Part shown: positions 1 to 5,016 of the stretch, one piece after another
Layout of the letters: each line of letters starts with the position of its first letter
Numbering within the stretch: the first letter of the stretch is position 1
NCBI GenBank assembly: GCA_015486915.1
Contig: WFQS01000686.1
Span: 1 to 6,076, forward strand
Reading direction: 5' to 3'
Source of the DNA: Desulfobacteraceae bacterium
Lineage (GTDB): Bacteria; Desulfobacterota; Desulfobacteria; Desulfobacterales; Desulfobacteraceae
Length of the DNA stretch: 6,076 bases
Made by a program: the position numbers and the translations under genes
The notes under the pieces: model-generated
What the model was told of the DNA's origin: nothing
Database searches by the model: none
The model's input: the letters and a program-made list of their open reading frames with translations, nothing else

Positions 1-52
1 GTATCTTAGGATCGAAAATTTTATAACTTGAACGAGATTGCTTGTCTTCCGG

Positions 53-122
53 CCCATCTACTTCGTTGCATCAAAGGCCGAATACGTTGAGTATGCAACC
101 TTTAATGCGCCTTGTACATGGG
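53..122. repeat. Imperfect palindromic intergenic repeat
   Basis: Two arms of about 28 bases form an imperfect inverted repeat. CCCAT (53-57) pairs with ATGGG (118-122), TAC (59-61) with GTA (114-116), GCAT (68-71) with ATGC (105-108), and AAAGG (73-77) with CCTTT (99-103). ATAC (82-85) with GTAT (91-94) closes the top of the stem. Mismatches and one unpaired base interrupt the arms. The shape suggests a dispersed palindromic intergenic element rather than a terminator, because no T-run follows. No second copy exists in this window, so the repeat family is inferred. The rest of 1-286 shows no convincing gene. One frame is open from 127 to 294 but lacks a good start before position 262. Confidence 0.5.
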
Positions 123-286
123 GTAAGAATTCTGCGCTATTTCTGTTCAACTTATTTCATCTCCGATCCTTATTTTAAAGGAAGATATTCATTTCATTTG
201 CTATTGGTGGTCAAAAGAGATATTCATCATCGAACATACTCCTCGTGTTGGGGACCCTGTTATGGAACATTTATTTGGAAACAATT

Positions 287-1015
287 GTGATTAAATCAAA
301 AATAAAAATAAGATCTAAGTATGTGCCTGATGGCATCAGTATTCTGTATGAAGATAGAGACATCATTGTCATTGATAAGAGTTCAGGTCTTTTGAGTGTT
401 AAAGCGAATTACGAAAAAAAGAAAACGGCTCATCATTTGCTTTCAAATTACGTCAAAAAAGGCAATTCAAAGGCAAAAGCCACCCTATTTGTCGTACATC
501 GTCTGGATCGTGAGACTTCCGGAGTATTGGTCTTTGCTAAAAGTTTCAAGATTCGTGAAAAATTTGCAAGTCAGTGGCACGATGTAGAAAAAAAATATCT
601 GGCTATCGTCCATGGCAACTTAACCAAAAAAAATGGGATCATTGAGTCTTATCTTGCTGAAGGAGAAGATTACATCATGCACTCTGTTGAGAATCCAAAA
701 GAAGGTAAGTTTGCCAGGACAGAATATACGGTTAAAAATGAGTCTCAAAACTATAGTTTATTGGAGATTGGTCTTTTAACAGGCAAAAAAAATCAAATTC
801 GTGTTCACTTTTCCGAGCATGGGCATCCCATTGTCGGTGATTTGAAATATAGTAAGAACGAGAGGGGGCGTTTGGCGCTGCATGCATTATCGATCAAGTT
901 TAAGCACCCCTTTAATAATGAAGAAATGGAATTTAAAACTAAAATACCCGAATTTTTTACAAATTATTTTAAGCCCCAGGGCGAACTCAGGGCTCACAAG
1001 GAACCACGACACTAA
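287..1015 (+). CDS. RluA-family RNA pseudouridine synthase (no S4 domain)
   Basis: The predicted enzyme isomerises specific uridines to pseudouridine in rRNA or tRNA, in the cytoplasm. The sequence shows the RluA-family order of motifs. An N-terminal YEDRDIIVIDKSSGLL block lies at residues 21-36. The catalytic motif HRLDRETSG is at 71-79, with the nucleophilic aspartate D74. The C-terminal motif GKKNQIRVH is at 166-174 with R172, followed by GHPIVGD. At 242 residues it has only the catalytic domain, as in RluA or TruC, and lacks the N-terminal S4 domain of RluC/RluD. I chose GTG 287 because GGAAA lies five bases upstream; GTG 245 is in frame but has no ribosome binding site. The gene is markedly more A/T- and lysine-rich than the genes to its right. 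The last 14 residues (KPQGELRAHKEPRH) lie beyond the expected domain end and are less A/T-rich. The family is certain, but the target uridine cannot be assigned. Confidence 0.93.
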   Translation: MIKSKIKIRSKYVPDGISILYEDRDIIVIDKSSGLLSVKANYEKKKTAHHLLSNYVKKGNSKAKATLFVVHRLDRETSGVLVFAKSFKIREKFASQWHDVEKKYLAIVHGNLTKKNGIIESYLAEGEDYIMHSVENPKEGKFARTEYTVKNESQNYSLLEIGLLTGKKNQIRVHFSEHGHPIVGDLKYSKNERGRLALHALSIKFKHPFNNEEMEFKTKIPEFFTNYFKPQGELRAHKEPRH

Positions 1016-1052
1016 ATTTATTTGTCTTAACGAAATCTTATATTGTTCGCTC

Positions 1053-1058
1053 TATAAT
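1053..1058 (+). promoter_or_regulatory. Candidate -10 box for the HNH gene
   Basis: A perfect TATAAT sits 35 bases before the HNH start codon, in an A/T-rich 77-base gap after the pseudouridine synthase. No good -35 hexamer lies 16-18 bases upstream; the nearest TTG-type match (TTGTCT, 1022-1027) is too far. It may be a weak or activator-dependent promoter, or chance in A/T-rich DNA. Confidence 0.35.
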
Positions 1059-1092
1059 AAAATTACACATAAAAACTTCAGAGAGAATAAAT

Positions 1093-1470
1093 ATGTCTTT
1101 AAAAAGCGGAAACAATACCCATCTGAATGTCATAGAAGCACTTCGCCTGAAAAAAGACCGGGAAAATACTTACCGGGAAAAAGCACTAAAGCTTTACCCT
1201 TGGATATGCGGCCATTGCGGGCGTGAATTCGAAGGAAAACGCCTGCGTGAATTAACTGTTCACCATAAAGACCACAATCATGATAACAATCCAGCCGATG
1301 GCAGCAACTGGGAGCTTTTATGTATTTATTGCCACGACAATGAACACTCAAGAGATCAGGTTGCCGATGCCCTTGCCCAGAATATGCCGGATATTTCATC
1401 AAAAAGTCGCGGCGGGGCCAACCCGTTTGCCGGGCTCGGGTATTTATTAAAAGGAAAACTGCCTGAATAA
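1093..1470 (+). CDS. yajD: YajD-like HNH nuclease family protein
   Basis: This is a 125-residue cytoplasmic protein of the HNH endonuclease superfamily, closely resembling E. coli YajD. Diagnostic stretches are YREKALKLYPWICGHC (27-42), RELTVHHKDHNHDNNP (52-67) and DGSNWELLCIYCHDNEHS (69-86). The C-terminal NPFAGLGYLLK (110-120) is also shared with YajD. Two CxxC pairs (C39/C42 and C77/C80) should bind a structural zinc. H57/H58, N72 and H81 supply the HNH active-site pattern, so the fold looks intact. The ATG at 1093 is preceded by GAGAG about 8 bases upstream. The first 26 residues are a charged extension of low conservation. YajD proteins are widespread, but to my knowledge their cellular role is not settled; nuclease activity is inferred from the motif. 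The protein is encoded alone, with no methylase, toxin or phage partner visible. Confidence 0.9.
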   Translation: MSLKSGNNTHLNVIEALRLKKDRENTYREKALKLYPWICGHCGREFEGKRLRELTVHHKDHNHDNNPADGSNWELLCIYCHDNEHSRDQVADALAQNMPDISSKSRGGANPFAGLGYLLKGKLPE

Positions 1471-1581
1471 TTGAAATAATATCAAGTATTTGCAGTTAAT
1501 GATGATGTGAGGGTTCATCTCGTAAGTTTTTGAATTTTCATTTGAATTAAAGGTACTTTGCAGGAGTTTTAAATAAAAAAG

Positions 1582-1610
1582 TTGACAAACAGTAAACAAT
1601 TGAACTATTG
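1582..1610 (+). promoter_or_regulatory. Candidate sigma-70 promoter
   Basis: TTGACA at 1582-1587 matches the -35 consensus exactly. At 16-18 bases spacing lie only mediocre -10 candidates (ACTATT at 1604-1609, or TATTGC starting at 1607). If used, transcription would begin near 1617 and leave a leader of roughly 290 bases before dctP. A second -10-like sequence, TATATA at 1736-1741, has no matching -35 but overlaps the inverted repeat at 1739-1772. Confidence 0.35.
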
Positions 1611-1664
1611 CCTTGTTATCAGGGTTCTGATTTTATGCTGGGCTGGAATTGTATTTTAAATGTG

Positions 1665-1703
1665 GAGGTGCAACACCAAAAAGTTGCAAACTGTTAACAC
1701 CTC
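1665..1703. promoter_or_regulatory. Bipartite inverted repeat / possible leader hairpin
   Basis: The outer arms GAGGTG (1665-1670) and CACCTC (1698-1703) are perfect complements. Nested inside, GCAAC (1670-1674) pairs with GTTGC (1683-1687) around an 8-base loop. The result is one stem with a 3' bulge of about 10 bases. The 5' arm also contains the small perfect palindrome GGTGCAACACC (1667-1677). This could be an operator, a leader RNA structure, or both. No T-run follows, so an intrinsic terminator is unlikely. Confidence 0.4.
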
Positions 1704-1821
1704 TCTGAAACCTCATTTTTCGGAATGATTACGTCTATATATTGTGTTGGAATAAAACATGTTGCACAATATGCAGGTTGCTAAAAATGCATTGTTTGAA
1801 TGTAACTTTTTTGTGTTGCAC
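1668..1821. promoter_or_regulatory. Three copies of TGTTGCAC (putative regulator sites)
   Basis: The octamer TGTTGCAC occurs on the - strand at 1668-1675 and on the + strand at 1760-1767 and 1814-1821. The first and third copies extend to GTGTTGCACC. Two partial copies, GTTGCA at 1683-1688 and GTTGC at 1777-1781, lie in the same stretch. The clustering of one motif before a transporter operon suggests binding sites for a dedicated transcription factor. I cannot name the factor, and no regulator gene is in the window. Confidence 0.4.
1739..1772. promoter_or_regulatory. Inverted repeat with 8-bp perfect arms
   Basis: ATATTGTG (1739-1746) and CACAATAT (1765-1772) are perfect inverted arms separated by 18 bases. 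The right arm overlaps one TGTTGCAC copy, and the left arm overlaps the TATATA box at 1736-1741. This arrangement would suit an operator that controls a promoter start downstream of 1745. No function is proven. Confidence 0.4.
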
Positions 1822-1897
1822 CCTAAATGCAGTTTTCCTGATATTTATTGTCAGTGGCTTCACAAAAAAATGTTTTTTCACACAAGATATAAAAAAA

Positions 1898-1903
1898 AGG
1901 AGG
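1898..1903 (+). promoter_or_regulatory. Strong ribosome binding site of dctP
   Basis: AGGAGG lies six bases before ATG 1910. It decides the start: the open frame extends 56 codons further upstream to 1742, but that extension has no ribosome binding site and would bury the signal peptide. Confidence 0.9.
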
Positions 1904-1909
1904 TTTCAA

Positions 1910-2956
1910 ATGCAAAAAAAATTTTCAAGATCCTTGGTGTTCATCCTTGCCATCATCCTTACCTTTCTTTTTGGCCCGGGTTTTAACAATCCCTGCACCG
2001 CAGGAAATATCAAGGTTAAATTTGCCCATGTAGCTCCGCCTTTCCATGGCGTGGCCAAAGGAGTTGACGCCTTTGCCGCCTACGTAAAAGAAAAGACAAA
2101 TGGAAAAATCAATATTGCAACTTTCCCTTCCGGTCAGCTTGGCGGCGAACGCTCCATGGCAGAACAGGTTCAGTCAGGAACTCTCCAGATTGCAACCATT
2201 ACAACAGCAGTCCTGCAAAATTTTGTTCCCCAGGCTGCGATCCTTGACATGCCCTTTATTTTCCCGGACAGGAAAACTGCATATGCAACCCTTGACGATC
2301 CTGAAGTTCAGGAAAAACTCTTTTCCTATTTTCCTTCCAAGGGTTTTATTGCCATTGGATGGATGGAAAATGGATTCAGGGATTTTACAAACAACAAACA
2401 TCCTGTCCACATTCCTGCTGACATAAAAGGTCTCAAGGTCAGGGTTATGAACTCCCCGGTATACCTGGATACCTTCAGGCAGCTTGGAGCTTCCCCGGTT
2501 GCGATCCCGTTTCCTGAGACCTATAATGCACTCCAGACCGGCGTGATTGATGCTCAGGAAAATTCTCTTCTAACCTCGATTCTCATGAAATTCCTCGAAG
2601 TCACTAAATATGCCACCACAACCCAGCATTGCCTGACCGAACTTGTAACTATAGTGAACCGGGACTATTGGGACTCACTTTCAAAAAACGAAAAGAAAAT
2701 TTTCAGGCAGGCTGCAAAAATTGCAATCGACACAAATAGAAAAGTTAATGCGCAACTGCGTAAATCACTGCCAAAATCCCATATCTCCATTGCAAATTAT
2801 GCGGCAAAGCACGGGATAGAGATAGTAAAACTGACAGTCGCCGAGCGAGATACTTTCAGAAAAGCCATGACACCTGTGTGGAAAAAATACCGTAAAAAAA
2901 TTGGAGACGATCTATTTGATTTCATGCTGGCAAAAATCAAAAAACATCATAAATAA
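1910..2956 (+). CDS. dctP: TRAP transporter substrate-binding protein, DctP family
   Basis: This 348-residue periplasmic receptor of a tripartite ATP-independent transporter binds a solute and delivers it to the DctQM membrane complex. Residues 1-32 form a signal peptide: basic MQKKFSR, a hydrophobic core, and probable cleavage near CTAG. C29 is not in a lipobox, so a soluble periplasmic protein is expected. The mature part has family hallmarks: FPSGQLGGERSMAEQVQSG (72-90), ILDMPFIF (111-118), GLKVRVMNSP (174-183), ALQTGVIDAQEN (207-218). R178 matches the conserved arginine that salt-bridges the ligand carboxylate in characterised relatives such as SiaP. R157 and N218 match other pocket residues. 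An organic acid ligand is therefore likely, but its identity is not readable. The length is normal for the family. The 3' end overlaps dctQ by about 40 bases, so the genes are co-transcribed. Confidence 0.95.
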   Translation: MQKKFSRSLVFILAIILTFLFGPGFNNPCTAGNIKVKFAHVAPPFHGVAKGVDAFAAYVKEKTNGKINIATFPSGQLGGERSMAEQVQSGTLQIATITTAVLQNFVPQAAILDMPFIFPDRKTAYATLDDPEVQEKLFSYFPSKGFIAIGWMENGFRDFTNNKHPVHIPADIKGLKVRVMNSPVYLDTFRQLGASPVAIPFPETYNALQTGVIDAQENSLLTSILMKFLEVTKYATTTQHCLTELVTIVNRDYWDSLSKNEKKIFRQAAKIAIDTNRKVNAQLRKSLPKSHISIANYAAKHGIEIVKLTVAERDTFRKAMTPVWKKYRKKIGDDLFDFMLAKIKKHHK

Positions 2957-3437
2957 AACTGAAAATTTTATCCTGGTCTGGACAATTCTTATCCTGGCAG
3001 GCATAGGATTTGTCCAGGTTTTTTCAAGGTACCTGTTTAATTACAGTTTTACATGGTTTGAGGAACTGGGAAGGTATACAGGTGTGTTCATAACCTTTAT
3101 GGGAGCTTCAGCAGGGGTTAGAACCGGCAATCATTTTGCCATGGATCTTGTAGTCACCCACATGAAGACTCCTTTTCAGGAGATTGTCAAAGCCCTTGCC
3201 AATCTCCTGTCAGCAGGTTTTCTGGCAGTGGTTGTATGGTTTTCCTGGAAGATTATTTTTCGCATGCACGGATATGGCACCACGTCTCCTACCCTGCAGA
3301 TTCCCATGTATATTGCATACCTGCCTATACCTGTTTTTTCCATGACCATGGGATTACGATTCATTTTCAAGGCATGGGAGTCACTTAAAGATATTGGACA
3401 CAGCAGCAACGGCAATGCAAAGGGTAGACTGACTTGA
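2916..3437 (+). CDS. dctQ: TRAP transporter small permease, DctQ family
   Basis: This is the small integral membrane subunit (about 173 residues) that pairs with DctM in the inner membrane. Four membrane segments are visible at about residues 18-36, 52-68, 90-110 and 131-150. Between the first two lies the family motif RYLFNYSFTWFEELGRY (38-54). The last segment is preceded by TTSPTLQIPMYIAYLPIPV (122-140), also typical. The frame has no ATG near its beginning. I chose TTG 2916 because GGAG (2903-2906) lies nine bases upstream; TTG 2901 is a less likely alternative that adds five residues. The start lies inside the 3' end of dctP in another frame, and the stop codon shares bases with the dctM start, which points to translational coupling. 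Exact start is uncertain; identity is not. Confidence 0.92.
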   Translation: MISCWQKSKNIINKTENFILVWTILILAGIGFVQVFSRYLFNYSFTWFEELGRYTGVFITFMGASAGVRTGNHFAMDLVVTHMKTPFQEIVKALANLLSAGFLAVVVWFSWKIIFRMHGYGTTSPTLQIPMYIAYLPIPVFSMTMGLRFIFKAWESLKDIGHSSNGNAKGRLT

Positions 3438-4711
3438 TTACCGTTATATGCATATGTTTCGCTCTGCTGCTGATCCTGGGCGTTCCCATTGCGATCATAC
3501 TCGGTATTGCCACAACCATTTCCCTGATCTTCTTTACAGGGACACCGTTGTACATAATTACACAGCAATTGTTCAATGCCCTTGATAAATTTATACTCCT
3601 TGCCATACCTTTTTTTATCCTTGCAGGTTCGATAATGGCAAGGGGAGGCATTGCAAAACGCCTTATTGCCTTTGTAAATGCCCTGGTGGGCTGGTTTCCG
3701 GGCGGACTTGCCATGGCCGGCATTGTGGGATGTATTTTCTTTGCAGCCATTTCAGGCTCATCTCCTGCAACGGTTGTGGCAATAGGCTCCATCATGATTC
3801 CAGCCTTGATTGAATCCGGATATGGCAAAAATTTCTCCCTTGGGGTAATCACCGTATCAGGCTCTTTAGGCATTATAATCCCGCCCTCCATTCCAATGAT
3901 TTTATACTGTCTTGTCATGAATGTTTCAGTGGCAAAAATGTTCATGGCGGGCATACTTCCAGGTCTTATGATCGGCCTTGCCCTTATGGCATATACATGG
4001 ACGATCGCGAAAAAAAATAATTGGAAAAGTGAGGCTTGCTTTTCCTTTTCTGAAATCATAAGAACCGCACGAGAAGGCATATGGGCCCTTATCCTGCCCT
4101 TTATTGTTCTTGGAGGCATCTATACCGGCATTTTCACGCCAACAGAAGCTGCTGCCGTCTGCGTAGTATATGCACTGTTTGTTGAAATTTTTATTCATAA
4201 AGAATTTAAAATAAAGGATATCACAACCATATGCCAGGATTCTGCAGTGCTGTCAGCCTGTCTTTTATTTATTTTATCCTGTGCCATGACCTTTATCTGG
4301 CTACTTACAGCAGAGCAGATTCCCCAGCAGCTTGCAGACATAATCATATTTCATATTCACAATGCCTGGATGTTTCTTCTCACTGTCAATATTTTATTTT
4401 TTGTCGTGGGCTGTTTCATGGATGATGTCAGTGCCATGCTCATACTTGCCCCTTTATTTCTTGAAACCCTTGACCGCTATGGAATCAACCTGGTGCATTT
4501 CGGAGTTGTCATGGTGCTGAATATCGAGATGGGGATGCTGACGCCTCCATTCGGACTTAACCTTTTTGTAGCCTCAGGCATAACAGGTGAACCCCTTGTC
4601 AATATAGCAAAAGGGGTACTGCCCTTCCTTGCCATCATGATTGCATGCCTGCTGATTGTAACCTATGTCCCATGGATTTCACTTGTACTGCCGGATTTAT
4701 TTCTTCATTGA
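3434..4711 (+). CDS. dctM: TRAP transporter large permease, DctM family
   Basis: This 425-residue inner-membrane subunit carries the transport channel and couples solute uptake to an ion gradient, usually sodium. It is hydrophobic throughout, with roughly ten to twelve membrane segments. It shows the internal two-fold repeat of the family: SGSSPAT (107-113) with GIIIPPSIP (146-154) in the first half, and GCFMDDVSAM (326-335) with EMGMLTPPFGLNLF (365-378) in the second. GIFTPTEAAA (232-241) is another signature. The length is normal and there is no frameshift. The first codon is TTG 3434, overlapping the dctQ stop as TTGA; no in-frame ATG exists nearby. An apparent 244-residue open frame on the opposite strand is only a shadow of this gene. 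Confidence 0.95.
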   Translation: MITVICICFALLLILGVPIAIILGIATTISLIFFTGTPLYIITQQLFNALDKFILLAIPFFILAGSIMARGGIAKRLIAFVNALVGWFPGGLAMAGIVGCIFFAAISGSSPATVVAIGSIMIPALIESGYGKNFSLGVITVSGSLGIIIPPSIPMILYCLVMNVSVAKMFMAGILPGLMIGLALMAYTWTIAKKNNWKSEACFSFSEIIRTAREGIWALILPFIVLGGIYTGIFTPTEAAAVCVVYALFVEIFIHKEFKIKDITTICQDSAVLSACLLFILSCAMTFIWLLTAEQIPQQLADIIIFHIHNAWMFLLTVNILFFVVGCFMDDVSAMLILAPLFLETLDRYGINLVHFGVVMVLNIEMGMLTPPFGLNLFVASGITGEPLVNIAKGVLPFLAIMIACLLIVTYVPWISLVLPDLFLH

Positions 4712-4721
4712 GGATAAATTA

Positions 4722-4746
4722 TAGAACGTAAACTATTACGTTTATT
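4722..4746. repeat. Hairpin repeat, copy A
   Basis: AACGTAA (4725-4731) and TTACGTT (4736-4742) are perfect arms around a 4-base loop, starting 13 bases after the dctM stop. The 25-base unit matches copy B at 21 positions. A/T pairs dominate and there is no T-run, so termination would be weak. It is the first half of a composite repeated unit. Confidence 0.6.
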
Positions 4747-4754
4747 GGCTACGC

Positions 4755-4772
4755 GCCTTCGGCTCATTTTTT
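4755..4772 (+). terminator. Weak candidate terminator after dctM
   Basis: GCC TTC GGC (4755-4763) can form a very short stem and is followed by TCA and six T residues (4767-4772). It lies 44 bases after the dctM stop. A three-pair stem is too short for a confident intrinsic terminator. The hairpin at 4725-4742 just upstream may add to it. Confidence 0.25.
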
Positions 4773-4791
4773 GTCAGAATATTTGATTCTT

Positions 4792-4839
4792 TGAGGCCAA
4801 TCCGGGCCAATCCGGATCTGCCTCATGGCCGTTTATAAG
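4792..4839. repeat. GAGGC element, copy 1
   Basis: TGAGGC (4792-4797) and GCCTCA (4820-4825) are perfect inverted arms. Between them CCAATCCGG occurs twice in tandem. The segment aligns with 4882-4925, most clearly over GGATCTGCCTCATGGCCGTT against AGATCCGCCTTATGGCGGTT. It forms the second half of a composite unit whose first half is the hairpin at 4722-4746. Confidence 0.5.
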
Positions 4840-4870
4840 AAATAGAGCGTAGAATATTACGCTTATTTCT
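4838..4870. repeat. Hairpin repeat, copy B, with extended stem
   Basis: AGAAATAGAGCGTA (4838-4851) pairs with TACGCTTATTTCT (4858-4870), with a single bulged G and a 6-base loop. Its core (4843-4867) is a copy of 4722-4746. One A-T pair of copy A (4726/4741) is G-C here (4847/4862), so pairing is conserved despite sequence change. Confidence 0.6.
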
Positions 4871-4881
4871 AAATTTGTTAT

Positions 4882-4925
4882 GAGGCGGCTGGGCAAGTCC
4901 AGATCCGCCTTATGGCGGTTGTAAG
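4882..4925. repeat. GAGGC element, copy 2, with alternative hairpins
   Basis: AGGCGGCTGG (4883-4892) can pair with CCAG (4899-4902) and CCGCCT (4905-4910), skipping two bases. The same CCGCC (4905-4909) can instead pair with GGCGG (4914-4918) around TTAT. The two stems exclude each other. The segment is a diverged copy of 4792-4839. It could be a dispersed repeat or a leader structure for the downstream iron-sulfur gene. Confidence 0.5.
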
Positions 4926-4944
4926 AGTTTCATTTTTTGGTAAT

Positions 4945-4981
4945 CGTTCACAATCAATTCGCGAACTGTAAGCGTTCAGTT
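4945..4981. promoter_or_regulatory. Inverted-repeat cluster upstream of the FrhB-like gene
   Basis: CGTTCA occurs at 4945-4950 and 4973-4978. Between them lies GAAC (4963-4966), which pairs with either GTTC. TTCGCGAA (4959-4965 region) and AACTG/CAGTT (4964-4968 and 4977-4981) add further symmetry. An A/T-rich TATTTA follows at 4983-4988. This may be an operator or promoter region, but no convincing -35/-10 pair is seen. Confidence 0.25.
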
Positions 4982-5006
4982 TTATTTAAAAGTCAAAAGG
5001 AGACAG

Positions 5007-5012
5007 GGAGGG
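5007..5012 (+). promoter_or_regulatory. Ribosome binding site of the FrhB-like gene
   Basis: GGAGGG lies four to five bases before ATG 5017 and fixes that start. The first CxxC motif begins only 18 codons later, so a later start would remove the iron-sulfur domain. Confidence 0.8.
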
Positions 5013-5016
5013 TAAG

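Larger units (their letters stand above)
1471..1909. other. Gene-free leader region upstream of the TRAP operon
   Basis: No credible coding sequence fits here; the short open frames lack ribosome binding sites. The first hundred bases are A/T-rich, with a direct repeat TTTGAATT (1529-1536 and 1541-1548). No clear hairpin plus T-run terminator follows the HNH gene. The remainder holds the TTGACA box, hairpin, TGTTGCAC copies and inverted repeat listed separately. Just before the DctP ribosome binding site, an A7 run (1864-1870) followed by T6 (1873-1878) could pair as a weak A/T hairpin. The length and density of symmetric motifs suggest a regulated promoter region with a long 5' untranslated leader. 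Confidence 0.6.

Noticed and set aside
245..286. Earlier GTG start (245) for the RluA-like protein
   Set aside because: It has no ribosome binding site, whereas GTG 287 has GGAAA at good spacing and suits the family's N-terminus. It cannot be fully excluded.
42..290. 82-codon + strand open frame at the left edge
   Set aside because: It runs through the palindromic repeat, and its translation has no recognisable domain or coding character.
882..1226. 114-codon + strand open frame bridging the RluA-like and HNH genes
   Set aside because: It overlaps both conserved genes in another frame and has no domain or ribosome binding site.
1621..1880. Sigma-54 promoter (GG-N10-GC) before dctP, as known for some dct transporters
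   Set aside because: I checked GG pairs for GC at the correct spacing. The nearest cases have 11 (1776-1790) or 13 (1749-1765) intervening bases, so none fits.
1742..1909. 56-codon N-terminal extension of the DctP frame
   Set aside because: It would bury a clear signal peptide, and AGGAGG six bases before ATG 1910 marks the real start.
3385..4119. 244-codon open frame on the - strand inside dctM
   Set aside because: It is the antisense shadow of a strongly conserved membrane protein gene. Its translation is rich in Met, Ile and Pro with no family features, and no ribosome binding site is evident.
4720..4930. CRISPR array or insertion-sequence ends in the repeat-rich spacer
   Set aside because: There are only two diverged copies, no regular spacers, no cas or transposase gene, and no target-site duplication visible.
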